Shown here one piece after another: positions 46,316 through 55,910 of a stretch of 64,000 bases of DNA. The position numbers and the translations under genes are program-made. This stretch comes from Fuerstiella sp. (GTDB lineage: Bacteria; Planctomycetota; Planctomycetia; Planctomycetales; Planctomycetaceae): the NCBI GenBank assembly GCA_022843805.1, contig JALHMY010000020.1, positions 17,647 through 81,646 on the forward strand, in the 5' to 3' direction. Position 1 is the stretch's first letter. Every line of letters begins with the position of its first letter. Under the pieces are notes generated by a model. The model did no database searches and had not been told where the DNA came from. It saw only the letters and a list, made by a program, of their open reading frames with translations.

Positions 46316-47218
46316 CTATTTCTTGTGAAAGCCCATTCTTGCATTCAATAGATGAGCAAGAGCGGCGTCAAGGTTTTCACTGGTTCGAACCAGACGATAA
46401 TCAACCACACTGCCGGCACACCGACGACGAATCGTCTCCAGAAAGGTTTCGAGTGCCTTCATATATCCGGCCCGCAGAGCAGCCGGATCGCAGGTCAGCC
46501 TTCCGGCGTCCTCAAGCCCCTCGAATCGCAATGTGCCTGAATACTGAAAATCCAGCTCCTGATCATCCATTACATGCATCATCAGCACTTCGTGTTTTCG
46601 CTGTCGAAGCAGCTGCAGGCCCCTGAACAGCTCGTCCCGATCACAGAACAGATCGGAAATCAGAATCACGATACTGCGGTGTGAAAGAGATTCGGCAACC
46701 CTGCGAAGCACGCTCTTAATGTCCGTTTTCCCCCCGGCCGTCTCCACCGACAACCCCGCCAGCACGGCCTGAAGATGATTGTGCCGACTGCTGGCCGGAA
46801 CCAGACTGCGAACAGAAGAATCAAATACCGACACACCGACAGAATCGTTCTGCTTGAGCACCAGCATGCTCAGCGCTGCGGCGATTGTGCTGCCATAGTC
46901 AAACTTTGTCAGAGCACCGGATCCGAACTGCATCGATTCACTGCCGTCCAGCAGCAGCATCACTCGAACGTTGGTATCCTCTTCAAACTGCTTCAGGTAG
47001 TAGCGGTCTGATCGCGACCACAATTTCCAGTCAATTCGGCGCGTGTCATCCCCGGCAACGTATTCCCGGTGCTGTACGAACTCCAGCGACTGGCCGAAAT
47101 ACGGACTTCTGTGCAAACCAGAAACAAAGCCTTCAACCACCCGGCGTGCACGCAGCTCAAGACGAGAGATCCGCGCAATCTCGTCAGGCCGCAAATATCT
47201 TTCCAAATCGTGGGTCAC
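46316..47218 (-). CDS. DUF58 protein (VWA-like)
   Basis: A 300-residue cytosolic protein. The signature DUF58 block is [36 protein letters not shown] split around the MIDAS-like D-G-S-E-S-M. The N-terminus [20 protein letters not shown] and the C-terminus with helix bundles fit the family. DUF58 proteins act with MoxR AAA+ ATPases, probably as adaptor-like partners. It overlaps the moxR gene by 35 bases, a strong sign of co-translation. Confidence 0.95.
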   Translation of the reverse strand: MTHDLERYLRPDEIARISRLELRARRVVEGFVSGLHRSPYFGQSLEFVQHREYVAGDDTRRIDWKLWSRSDRYYLKQFEEDTNVRVMLLLDGSESMQFGSGALTKFDYGSTIAAALSMLVLKQNDSVGVSVFDSSVRSLVPASSRHNHLQAVLAGLSVETAGGKTDIKSVLRRVAESLSHRSIVILISDLFCDRDELFRGLQLLRQRKHEVLMMHVMDDQELDFQYSGTLRFEGLEDAGRLTCDPAALRAGYMKALETFLETIRRRCAGSVVDYRLVRTSENLDAALAHLLNARMGFHKK

Positions 47219-48239
47219 TCGAAAGTTCGCTTTCTCGTGCTGGCGTTTCCTGAATTAGTCGCTCAATCACCCGGTCCGAAGTAATTCCTTCACTCTCGGC
47301 CGTGAAGTTCGGAACAATGCGATGCCTCAAAACGGGAGCTGCCAGTTTCTGAATATCATCCGTGGAAACGACAGTACGACCACTCAGCAGTGCCCGGGTT
47401 TTTGCCCCCAGCAACAGGTTCTGAACAGCTCGTGGTCCCGCTCCCCACGCCAGCCACTGATTAATCCATTCCGGCGTTCCAGGTTCACCAACGCGAGTCT
47501 GACGAACCAGGGCCAGCGTGTAATTGATCACATGGTCAGAAATCGGAACCTGACGTACGGTCGTCTGAATCTCCGTCACCTGCTCAGCCGTCAGCACGCC
47601 CTCAACGTCAAATTTCATATTGGAAGTCGTCTGCCGGGCAATCATCCGCTCTTCTTCGAAACTGGGATACCTGACAAACACCTTGAACATAAAGCGGTCC
47701 TGCTGAGCTTCAGGCAGCGAATAGGTACCTTCCTGTTCAATGGGATTCTGTGTTGCCAGTACGAAAAACGGCACGCTGAGCTTATGAATTGTCTGTCCGA
47801 CCGTCACCTGACGTTCCTGCATCGCCTCCAGCAATGCGGCCTGAGTCTTGGGGGGCGTACGATTAATTTCATCCGCCAGCACCACATTGTGGAACAGCGG
47901 GCCCGGAATAAAACGAAATTCCCGCTGGCCTGTGCTGCGATTTTCCTGTAACACATCGGTCCCTGTAATGTCGGCGGGCATCAGGTCCGGTGTAAACTGA
48001 ATGCGGGAAAAGGTCATCGACAGGCTGCGTGCCAACGTACTGATCATCAGCGTCTTGGCGAGCCCCGGAACACCTTCCAGCAGACAATGTCCCTGACTAA
48101 ACAACGCAATCAGCAGCTGCTCAATCACGTCATCCTGACCAACAATAACTTTGCGAATTTGCCCCTTCAGTCGGCCGTATGCCTGATGCAACAGGTCTAC
48201 CGACTGCGAGGAAATCTCATTCGACGAATTGTCTGACAT
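47184..48239 (-). CDS. MoxR family AAA+ ATPase
   Basis: A 351-residue cytosolic AAA+ chaperone-like ATPase from ATG 48239 (GGGGATGG upstream). Walker A is [11 protein letters not shown], Walker [21 protein letters not shown], sensor-1 region [20 protein letters not shown] and the arginine-finger region QQDRFMFKV. MoxR proteins remodel or metallate partner proteins with VWA domains. It heads the moxR-DUF58-VWA-VWA-DUF4175 operon. The longer open frame upstream is not protein-like and its first 40 codons are discarded. Confidence 0.95.
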   Translation of the reverse strand: MSDNSSNEISSQSVDLLHQAYGRLKGQIRKVIVGQDDVIEQLLIALFSQGHCLLEGVPGLAKTLMISTLARSLSMTFSRIQFTPDLMPADITGTDVLQENRSTGQREFRFIPGPLFHNVVLADEINRTPPKTQAALLEAMQERQVTVGQTIHKLSVPFFVLATQNPIEQEGTYSLPEAQQDRFMFKVFVRYPSFEEERMIARQTTSNMKFDVEGVLTAEQVTEIQTTVRQVPISDHVINYTLALVRQTRVGEPGTPEWINQWLAWGAGPRAVQNLLLGAKTRALLSGRTVVSTDDIQKLAAPVLRHRIVPNFTAESEGITSDRVIERLIQETPARESELSSDPRFGKIFAA

Positions 48240-48511
48240 GCACCATCCCCGGCCTTTTGATCGGGCCGTTTCCTCAGTTGCTGAGTACACTTTTCCGCCT
48301 GTACCACGACGATCATAACAAACACACGGGTCTTGAGAATCGTACGCGAAAAATCCGGGTTTCAATCACAAAACCCCTTCGATGTACGTCCGATGCCGCC
48401 AATTCAGCAATATTTCTTTACGCATTGCCATCCGCCAGTGCCGTGGACTCCCGGGCGAACGGTGGATGTGAATCCCCCGATGCTGTGGCAAAAGACAGTA
48501 AATCAGAGCCC

Positions 48512-48800
48512 TCAAGCACGACCGCCCGCCAAATCCTTTGTCTCCAGGTCATTGGCAGCTGACCCAAGGTCCGAAAACAGCAGCAGATGTACACTCATTG
48601 CCCCACTTCTTTGCGATTCGGTCCCAATGCTGGGGTCGTCAACGCTGGTGACGTTGCCAAAGCCATCGTATTCCACATGATTGCGAACGGACGCCTGACT
48701 GCCAGCCGTCGTGGATGCGTACTTCGCTACGTCTCGTACGCTGTTCTGCTGGTCCGACAAATACCACAGCACCTGATTGCCAGTCCCGGAACCTTCATTG
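48512..48800 (-). pseudogene. RHS core-region fragment
   Basis: Minus-strand frame reading GTGNQVLWYLSDQQNSVRDV, then NHVEYDGFGNVTSVDDPS, the hallmark of the RHS repeat-associated core (LxWLxDxQGSVRDV). It is cut on one side by the palindromic element at 48805 and has no start or downstream tip domain that I can recognise. Relic of a large RHS polymorphic toxin or wall protein gene. Confidence 0.8.
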
Positions 48801-48804
48801 CAAA

Positions 48805-48944
48805 CACGTAGGCGAGTCTCTCCGAGACTCGCGGTTCCGGCGTCTCGCAGAGACGCCGGAACAGACGCTTAACCCGCAAACTGCGCCGCCTGGTAGCGAC
48901 TCCGGGCGCAGAGTTTGCGAGTCTCGGAGAGACTCGCCTACGTG
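48805..48944. repeat. 140-bp REPIN-like palindromic element
   Basis: The outer 28 bases (48805-48832 and 48917-48944) are perfect inverted copies beginning CACGTAGGCGAGTCTC. Each contains its own hairpin GCGAGTCTC-TCC-GAGACTCGC preceded by GTAG. Between them lies a further perfect 12-bp hairpin TTCCGGCGTCTC-GCA-GAGACGCCGGAA (48835-48861) and a looser GCAAACT / AGTTTGC pair. A GTAG next to a hairpin, in inverted pairs, is the hallmark of REP sequences mobilised by RAYT transposases. No RAYT is present here. Confidence 0.88.
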
Positions 48945-49113
48945 TGATTCCGGAGCAATTGCCGACAGCATTGCCTCCGGATTGCTGGTCGGTCTGACCA
49001 GCCAGAATACCCGCTCATCCAGCACCAGTAATATGGTTTGAATGAGGGATCGCAGCCTGGGATGACAGGGAATCGCAATGCATCACTCGGAGAGTGATGG
49101 CTACTTTGGTCAC
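48945..49113. repeat. dispersed repeat, copy 1
   Basis: About 170 bases similar along their length to 50057-50226. It contains CCGGAGCAATTGCCGACAGC (48951-48970), a hairpin CATCACTC-GGA-GAGTGATG and a CTAC (GTAG on the minus strand) at 49101-49104. It interrupts an RHS fragment. The hairpin pairing is kept in the second copy by compensatory changes. Confidence 0.75.
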
Positions 49114-49350
49114 GCGGTTGTATTGGCCGATGACGACTCCGGAACCCGTTCGGTTTCCGTTCTTATCGAACTGATACGCCTCGGCGGTCTGAGTTCCACC
49201 GGTGGCACCGGTCAGCTGATCAAATGAGTCATACGAATAACTGCGAGTCCCGGCCGGTGACGTGAATGAAGATACTCGACCGTGATCATCGTACCCGTAC
49301 GAGTAAACCACATTGCCGCCAGTCAGCACGCTCTGAGTGATCGTCGCCAT
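49108..49350 (-). pseudogene. RHS/YD-repeat fragment
   Basis: About 80 residues of YD-repeat sequence: VVYSYGYDDHGRVSSF, RSYSYDSFDQLTGATGG, YQFDKNGNRTGSG and GQYNRV, after which the frame runs into the dispersed repeat. This is the middle of an RHS protein with no full-length frame on either side. Confidence 0.8.
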
Positions 49351-49579
49351 CCGGCCTTTCGGCGATACTCATTGGCAGAAAAAACCGCTGCTTCGCTCGG
49401 TCTTGAATCACCGCTTTGACCCAGAGGCAGACCTAATCAGAAGGAAAAGTAGAATGTCTCCTTTCGCGATTCCCTAAACGTCGGAAAAAAAGTCTGGCCG
49501 GATGCTGTGATGACTGTAAAAACGGGGATTTATGCGAACGCACAAAGTCGGCTGACGAAACAGCTGACGCTCGCTATTG

Positions 49580-49664
49580 AACAGGAGGAAGCAGAGGAAA
49601 CGGAGTTCAACAATGACTCAGCGTATTCCCGGTGACTCCTCCGTTTCCTCAGTGACCTCCTGTT
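49580..49664. repeat. imperfect long inverted repeat
   Basis: AACAGGAGG plus GAGGAAACGGAG (49580-49605) pairs with CTCCGTTTCCTC plus CCTCCTGTT (49639-49664), with 5-base internal loops. It lies just upstream of the maturase remnant and is probably a separate inserted palindrome. Confidence 0.75.
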
Positions 49665-49669
49665 GGAAT

Positions 49670-50047
49670 CAAATTGTGGGCTCACGCGAGAAGAGTTTCG
49701 CATTTCCTGGCTACTCTTTTCGGGGGAAACTTCGGTTTCCACGCGGAAAGAGCGTTGAGAAGGTCCGGGACCGGATCCTCGCCCTAACTCCGCGCCGGTC
49801 AGGTTGCTCTCAGGAGTGCATGATCGCATGCCTCAACTCGAGCCTTCGCGGATGGTTTGCGTACTTCCGTCACTGTCACTGGAGTATCTTTGACGAAATG
49901 GATCGAACGGTTCGTGTTCGACTGCGGCGTCTGCTGTTGAAGCGACACCGGGTGAACCGGAAACGGCAACCCCGTACCCAGCGCCGGCCTAATCAATTCT
50001 TTGCGGATCGTGGGCTCCCCTGCCTCAGTCGATCGCGTGCAAACTGA
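49670..50047 (+). pseudogene. group II intron maturase C-terminal remnant
   Basis: About 125 residues resembling the maturase (domain X) end of a group II intron reverse transcriptase: LRFPRGKSVEKVRDRILALT, SLRGWFAYFRHCHWSIFDEM, VRVRLRRLLLKRH and PNQFFADRGLPCL. The catalytic YADD part and the N-terminus are absent. The start is unclear; the frame opens near 49577 but only the later part matches. It sits inside the RHS relics. Confidence 0.75.
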
Positions 50048-50056
50048 ACAGCATTG

Positions 50057-50240
50057 CGAATGCCGGAGCAATCGGCGACGGCCATGCCTCCGGATCACTG
50101 GGCGGTCCACCATACCGGAGACCAGCTCATTCAGAACCAGTAAGAAGGCTTGAACAAGAGGTCGACGCCGGGGGTGACAGGGAATCGCAATGCGTCACTC
50201 GGAGAGTGACGGCTACTTTGGTGACGGCTACTTTGCTCAC
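50057..50240. repeat. dispersed repeat, copy 2
   Basis: Second copy of the repeat at 48945-49113, starting ten bases after the maturase remnant. Its hairpin reads CGTCACTC-GGA-GAGTGACG, so both arms changed together relative to copy 1. The end carries a duplicated unit related to GACGGCTACTTTG (GTAG on the minus strand). Confidence 0.75.
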
Positions 50241-50310
50241 CGTCCGCCGAATGCGGCGGTCAAGGCTGTCGTATTCGTAAATCACCGCCTGCAGCAACAA
50301 GTTGGCCGAG
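50241..50310 (-). pseudogene. short RHS fragment
   Basis: The minus-strand frame reads LLLQAVIYEYDSLDRRIRR before running into the repeat: a YD-repeat fragment. It abuts the 3' end of the beta-propeller gene, which stops at 50317. Confidence 0.6.
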
Positions 50311-50316
50311 CCACTC

Positions 50317-53300
50317 CTATTCCGCGACAGGAACACGGCTGACTTCGATGGCATGCAGTCGAGTTGTTCCCTGCTTGGGCAGCAGTCGGACTGTCAGATT
50401 GTCACTGACAGCAACGCCGGGGACGTCATGGATCAATGCGGTCGCTGCTCCATCGCCACCGACTTCAGGCAGAGTGACATTTTCCAGAACGACCCTGCCC
50501 TGCAGTTCCACGTCGAAGATAATCGGGTTGTCGCCGTCCGCCCTGTTGCGTGCGAAATGCAGGCGAACATCGTAGTTTGACGGCTGATCGCCTGCTCCCA
50601 GCAGAGGTATGGTCATCTGCTGAAGACCCTGCGCCCAGGACGAGTACACCCACGGAATACCGGGTCCGGCCATCGTCAGACTCTTTTCACTGACTCCGTC
50701 AAACCCGCCGCCGTCCGCAAACACGGGCTGAAAATCCAGAGCGACATCCAGAGTCGTTTCCTGATAGGCTTTTCGACGAGGATACGACAGCCACAGCTTG
50801 CCGTCTGCATCCTTGCGATCCCCCGGAGCTCCCAGGTTGATGGACATCGATTTTACCGGCGTTCGAGCTCCCGCGGCACTCTGGATCATCCATTCACGCC
50901 GCATTTTTTCACGCGGTTCGAGCACTATCGTCGAGGCGATCGAGAACTGACAAACACATCCGGCACTGGCCTCCGGGATCATGATCAGACCATTGGCGGC
51001 AATCGCGTTGATCCAGCACCCCAGCCGATGTCCGGCAAAGTGACGAGTTCCTCCGTCCGTCTCCAGATCGTAGAACGCAGTGTCACCCGAACGGAACAGC
51101 AGCATTCCCGAATCGGAACCCGTCAGAATTCCGCAGTGGTGCCCGGTCCGCATCAGACTCCATGGAACCTGCTCTCCCGTCAGAGGGTGCTGTCGCATCT
51201 GCTGCACTCCGCTCTGCAGATCAAAGGCCCAGGGTTCCGCAAGTACTTTTTCTCCCATGATGATCGGGCGACCCTTATAGTTGGCATCTTTGGCCCACAG
51301 CTTGTATCCATCCGCTGCTGACAGAGCGACCAGTCGCCTTCGGGAAAATTCGCCCGCGACAAACTGCTTCCAGTAGTGTCCGTTGGCGTTAGCGCCCCCC
51401 AGGATCAGTACACCATTCTGAACCATCAGCGAAAGCTTGCCGCCGCCAGCGCCGATGTCGCTGCAGTCCGTCACGTCAACTGACGTCTCCCATAACTTCT
51501 TTCCAGAGCGGCTTTCCAGCGCCACGGCTCTGCGAACATCGGCAGCCTTCGCTCGCTCTTCTGCAAGCTCAAGCTCCTTACCTGTCAGCTGCTCGAGATG
51601 CGATTTGTCTTCGCGAAGAAGAGCTTCCCTCTGCTCACTGCTGATCGAACTGTCAATGAAAAAGATGCTGTCCTGACCCACCGCGATCGTATGGTGAGAA
51701 ATGCTCTTTCCGGTGTATTGCCAGAGATGTTTTCCGGTTTCCAGATCGATCGCAAACAAAACATCGGTCGAATCATTCGTTTTTCGGCCACGCCGCCGCT
51801 GGCGAGCTTCCAGTTCATTTCGAACTGTTGCAGCACCAAACAGCAGACCATTTTGAGTTGCCACGTAGCCCCAATGATGCTGACCATCATCTTTTTCAGC
51901 CGGCAGCCGATGAACTCGAAGAGTCCTGCCCGTTGCGGCGTCCAGTTCCAGACACTGATCTTTGACAAAATGAAAGAGTCGATCATCACTTGCTGCCAGA
52001 TTCGCCGGATTCTGGTTCTGGAAAACTCCCGTGCGCAGGGCTTCCGGATTTTCGTGTTTCCACAGGAACAACCCGTTGTACGCATCATAGGCCATAATGG
52101 ACCATTCGCCCTGAACATACAGTCGCCCATTTGTCGCCAGCGGCCCTACAGCGCCTTCATGACGATTCACCATCTCACCCGGTCCCGGATCTCCATACCA
52201 AAGAACTCCCAGATCCGTTCTGACTCGGGTATCTCTGCTGACTGCCGTGTTTGAAGGCGTTCCATACTGATGTGACCAGTCGCCGGCACCCGGCAGACCA
52301 TGACGGGTCAGGGTATTCCACGTCCCCTCTGTTTTCAGAGACGACTGATCCTGAAGACCAGTCTTTTCAAACAATGTCCATACCGCCTGAGGATCTGCGG
52401 GAACCGGCGAAACCGCTGGCTGCCCGAGTACAAGTTTTCCCCCAAGAGGTTTGATATGTCGAGTCAGCAGTTCCGGATCCGCGGGAAGACGACCGGTACG
52501 AAGATATGTGTCCGACACCACCAGATTGGCGAAATAATTTGAATACGGAATCTTTGAAGCGTCCGTCTGGTGAATCACAATTCGGTGTCCGTAATGGCCG
52601 GACGAAATCAGCAGCCTGCGAGCTCGCGCTGCCTTTTCGGGATCATTCTCTATTCCGTAAATCTGCAATTCGCTGCGTTTGGCAAGTTCAAAGGCCAGTC
52701 GCCCGTCCTCACTTCCGGCAATCAGACAGAATCCACGCCGATCACCGGCCTGTTGCAGGATATCTTCAGCTGCCTGCTCGTAAAAGGTCGTCCATTCATC
52801 AGCCGGGTACGGATTCTGAACCAGCTGAGGGGTTTCCGGAATTGCCACCGACGGGCTGTCAGCAGCCGCAAACGCGTAAATGTGACCGGCGTTCGTGCTG
52901 ACCAGCAAATGACCACCCCCGGCAACCAGACCTCTGGCTTCTCCCTCAACAGCTGCCTGCCATTTCTGTTCGCCCGTATCAACGGCAAACGCTGTCACTC
53001 GACCGGGTCCGCCAACAAACACGAGATTTCGAGTTGTGATCAGACAGGCATCGTCTGTTGATGGGACTTTCCAGTCGATACCGATATCTTCGATCGCCTT
53101 AAGTTCTTTTTCTGCATCGGCAATCTTCTCACGCAGTGACGCGGCCTGATCGCCCGCACCGGAGAGCTTGCGAGTCGTATCGTAGACGATCATCTCCAGT
53201 TCATGTCGGCGGCGACTGTTGACAGCATATTTCAGGCGGTCCATGCGAACGAGTGACTGACCAGTTAACGCATACGCCTGATCGCCTTGAACCACAATCT

Positions 53301-54288
53301 GCCGACCGTCGAACCAGCCGAATCCGACATCTCCCGTTTTTTGCTCCATGGCAAGCCAGTGATGCGGACCACTTGCATACAGCTGCTCGTCGGCGACCAG
53401 AGATTGTACTCCTCCAACAACCCCTCCGGCCGTTGTGCGCCACGAATGGGTTCGTTTATGAACAAATTCGCCCGTCCGGCGATCAAAAGCTGCCGGCAGA
53501 GAACGGCCGGAAGGCACGAACAGCAGATCATCACCGGCCAGCAAATATCCCTGCGGTGAAAGATCGTTTCGCCCGGCATCCTGAACACTGATATTGTCCT
53601 GCTGCCAGATCAGAGTTCCATCCGCGGCATTGACCGCATACAGGAAAACGTCCTCGTGAGGAAAGATGCCTGCCCCGAAAAAGGCGACCCCCTGATCAAC
53701 AAGCACTCCGGTTCGAACCGGCCATCGGGAAATCATCTCACCCCGGGCCAGCAGCCATTCACTGTCGGTCGGACCCGCCAAATGTTTCCAGATCAGCGAG
53801 CCATCCTGTGCTGACAGGCAGTAGGCATAACCATCATCCGATCCGAAGTAGACTCGCCCCTGATCAACTGATGGAGCCAGCCGAATCGGTCCGCCGGATG
53901 CAAACGACCAGACTTCCTGGCCGGTCGCAATGTTGAAACAATGGAGGTGATGATCGACCGATGATCCAATATACGCATGCTGCCCGGCAACGACCGGATG
54001 AATCGCATCATCGTATTTGACAAGATGACCGATCAGATGGTTTTCTATTACTCGACCCTCCGCACTGGACCAGGCCATTCTGGGAGGCGCCGGAGCACGA
54101 TAAACCCATCGAGCAGTGGCTTCCGGAAGCAGTTCGGCCGATGTGGAACCAACGCGTGCCGGTCCGTTGCGATAAGACGGCCAGTCTTCAGCCACGGCGG
54201 AACCAGAAGAACCACAAAGCATCACGATGCCCGCACATCTGGCAACTGCAAACAGCCAAATGGACATTCTCTTTGCTGCCTGTCGCAT
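50317..54288 (-). CDS. PQQ-type beta-propeller protein with inserted methyltransferase-like domain
   Basis: A 1323-residue exported protein. ATG 54288 (GGAG upstream) opens a signal peptide ending near AVAEDWPSYRNGPARVG, the usual start of planctomycete PQQ-like proteins. Residues about 70-500 are BamB/PQQ-type blades (GQEVWSFASGGPIRLAPSV, DGSLIWKH, DTGEQKWQAAVEG). Around 510-630 is a Rossmann domain like SAM-dependent methyltransferases (LIAGSEDGRLAFELA, IYGIENDPEKAARARRLL, ASKIPYSNYFANLVVSDTYL). A second propeller follows to about 1090, then a C-terminal beta-sandwich possibly of the NPCBM or DUF1080-like type. Cofactor and substrate are unknown. The relic RHS fragment lies next to its stop. 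Confidence 0.88.
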   Translation of the reverse strand: MRQAAKRMSIWLFAVARCAGIVMLCGSSGSAVAEDWPSYRNGPARVGSTSAELLPEATARWVYRAPAPPRMAWSSAEGRVIENHLIGHLVKYDDAIHPVVAGQHAYIGSSVDHHLHCFNIATGQEVWSFASGGPIRLAPSVDQGRVYFGSDDGYAYCLSAQDGSLIWKHLAGPTDSEWLLARGEMISRWPVRTGVLVDQGVAFFGAGIFPHEDVFLYAVNAADGTLIWQQDNISVQDAGRNDLSPQGYLLAGDDLLFVPSGRSLPAAFDRRTGEFVHKRTHSWRTTAGGVVGGVQSLVADEQLYASGPHHWLAMEQKTGDVGFGWFDGRQIVVQGDQAYALTGQSLVRMDRLKYAVNSRRRHELEMIVYDTTRKLSGAGDQAASLREKIADAEKELKAIEDIGIDWKVPSTDDACLITTRNLVFVGGPGRVTAFAVDTGEQKWQAAVEGEARGLVAGGGHLLVSTNAGHIYAFAAADSPSVAIPETPQLVQNPYPADEWTTFYEQAAEDILQQAGDRRGFCLIAGSEDGRLAFELAKRSELQIYGIENDPEKAARARRLLISSGHYGHRIVIHQTDASKIPYSNYFANLVVSDTYLRTGRLPADPELLTRHIKPLGGKLVLGQPAVSPVPADPQAVWTLFEKTGLQDQSSLKTEGTWNTLTRHGLPGAGDWSHQYGTPSNTAVSRDTRVRTDLGVLWYGDPGPGEMVNRHEGAVGPLATNGRLYVQGEWSIMAYDAYNGLFLWKHENPEALRTGVFQNQNPANLAASDDRLFHFVKDQCLELDAATGRTLRVHRLPAEKDDGQHHWGYVATQNGLLFGAATVRNELEARQRRRGRKTNDSTDVLFAIDLETGKHLWQYTGKSISHHTIAVGQDSIFFIDSSISSEQREALLREDKSHLEQLTGKELELAEERAKAADVRRAVALESRSGKKLWETSVDVTDCSDIGAGGGKLSLMVQNGVLILGGANANGHYWKQFVAGEFSRRRLVALSAADGYKLWAKDANYKGRPIIMGEKVLAEPWAFDLQSGVQQMRQHPLTGEQVPWSLMRTGHHCGILTGSDSGMLLFRSGDTAFYDLETDGGTRHFAGHRLGCWINAIAANGLIMIPEASAGCVCQFSIASTIVLEPREKMRREWMIQSAAGARTPVKSMSINLGAPGDRKDADGKLWLSYPRRKAYQETTLDVALDFQPVFADGGGFDGVSEKSLTMAGPGIPWVYSSWAQGLQQMTIPLLGAGDQPSNYDVRLHFARNRADGDNPIIFDVELQGRVVLENVTLPEVGGDGAATALIHDVPGVAVSDNLTVRLLPKQGTTRLHAIEVSRVPVAE

Positions 54289-54575
54289 ACGGATCGCTCC
54301 GGGAGTAAAATCTGCAAATATTCTGCGTAATCGAAAGACTGCAGCAGTGTAATGATCACCAATTTCCATGAATACCTGCGAATGATGAGTATCTGATGAA
54401 GATGAATAGTTCGTGAGGATCATCTTCGGCAGACTTGCATTGGGCCTGAAGTTTGGTCAGTTTGATGTCTGTTTCCAACGTTTCCGCCATCGCCTGTTTT
54501 GAGCAGCGACCGGCTGATTTCGCGATACTGCAAAAGCAAATCGGAATTCCACTCGGTTTCGACTGAGGTACTGCC

Positions 54576-55910
54576 ATGTTAAACAAGTCGTTCTATTGCC
54601 TTCCGGCGATACTCCTGTGTGGAGTGTGGCTGAAGCCGGAAGCATGCAAAGCCTGTACGGTTCCCGTGTTTCGTTATGCTCTGGAAAAGTGGCAGCCTGA
54701 CAAATATGAGGTTCTGCTGTTTCATCGCGGGGCGCTGACTGCAGAACAATCTGTACTTCTTCAGCGAATCACTGGCCAGGATGACCGTCAGCCGGGACTG
54801 GCCAACGTCCGGGTCACTCAGGTGGACCTGGACGCTAACCCATCCGCCGAACATCTGGCCGCGTTTGAGCCCCACAGTTCAGCATCGCTTCCTTTTATGG
54901 TTGTGCGTACTCCCGGCCGTTCCGGGCCTCCTTCAGTGGTTCGGGCGGAATCCTTCAGTCAGCAGTCGGTGGACAGCTTGCTGGATTCTCCCCTGCGAAA
55001 GGAGATCGCGGAGCGAATCCTGCGAGGCGACTCCGTGGTGTGGATTCTGCTGGAAAGCGGAAATAAAGAGCAGGATGATGCCGCCTTCACCCGACTTACA
55101 CTGGAACTGGATCGACTGCAGAAGACCATCAAGCTGCCCGAACTCGCCGCTGAGGATGCAAAGGAACTGGGAATTGAATCCGGTTCCGTCAAACTGGCGT
55201 TTTCCGCAATCCGACTGGCAAGGAATGACCCGAGTGATCAGTTTCTGGCAGATATGCTGCTCAGAGTTGAACCGGATTTGCTGGACGAGGAATTCCGCAA
55301 CAAGACGATGGCTTTTCCGGTCTTTGGACGCGGACGGGCACTGCATGCTCTTGTGGGAGATGGCGTTTCCGCTGAAATGATCGAGGATGCCTCTCGCTTT
55401 CTGACGGGAGAATGCCAGTGCACGGTGAAGGCTGAAAACCCGGGTGTCGACCTTCTGATGGCTGTTGACTGGGACGGACTTGTGGAACCGACTCCTCAGA
55501 AGGAAACTGAACTGCCACCACTCGCTGGTCTGGCAGGCTTTGCCGAGCCCGCTGCTTCCGCCGAATCCAAAGCAGGCTTGCCGGATCAGCAAGCCCAGGG
55601 CGACAGCGTGGCTGCGTTGACCAGCCAAACATCTGAGGGCATGCCTGCAAAATCTGCTGGCCCCGCATCTTCAACCGAAACGTCACCGTCTGTCGCAACA
55701 ACCGACAATGCAACCGCGATGGCTGTAGCAAACAAGTTTCCAGGAAGCTCAGACACATCAGGACCAGCGATGGCCGCCGCAGAGACCACACAGTCCGAGT
55801 CGGAGAAATCTCCCATTCTTCGCAACGTTCTTCTTGTGGTGGCGGCGGTGGTGCTGATCGTTTTTGCCGGCAGTCTGCTCATTGGCAAAAAACAGCCCGA
55901 CAATGGCTGA
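54576..55910 (+). CDS. secreted CxxC protein with C-terminal membrane anchor
   Basis: A 444-residue protein; GAGG sits 7 bases before the ATG. The signal peptide leads to a mature part that starts with A-C-K-A-C-T-V-P-V-F, a CxxC near residue 27, and EVLLFHRG-type strands that vaguely recall a thioredoxin-like fold. A linker rich in Ala/Ser/Thr (about 300-410) ends in one transmembrane helix (VLLVVAAVVLIVFAGSLLIG). It is the first gene of a three-gene set with an FtsX-type permease and an ATPase. An outer partner of that transporter is likely. Confidence 0.78.
   Translation: MLNKSFYCLPAILLCGVWLKPEACKACTVPVFRYALEKWQPDKYEVLLFHRGALTAEQSVLLQRITGQDDRQPGLANVRVTQVDLDANPSAEHLAAFEPHSSASLPFMVVRTPGRSGPPSVVRAESFSQQSVDSLLDSPLRKEIAERILRGDSVVWILLESGNKEQDDAAFTRLTLELDRLQKTIKLPELAAEDAKELGIESGSVKLAFSAIRLARNDPSDQFLADMLLRVEPDLLDEEFRNKTMAFPVFGRGRALHALVGDGVSAEMIEDASRFLTGECQCTVKAENPGVDLLMAVDWDGLVEPTPQKETELPPLAGLAGFAEPAASAESKAGLPDQQAQGDSVAALTSQTSEGMPAKSAGPASSTETSPSVATTDNATAMAVANKFPGSSDTSGPAMAAAETTQSESEKSPILRNVLLVVAAVVLIVFAGSLLIGKKQPDNG

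Noticed and set aside
48240-48511. Possible gene upstream of moxR
   Set aside because: Frames here are short and lack protein-like sequence; the stretch is a leader region or part of the RHS decay zone.
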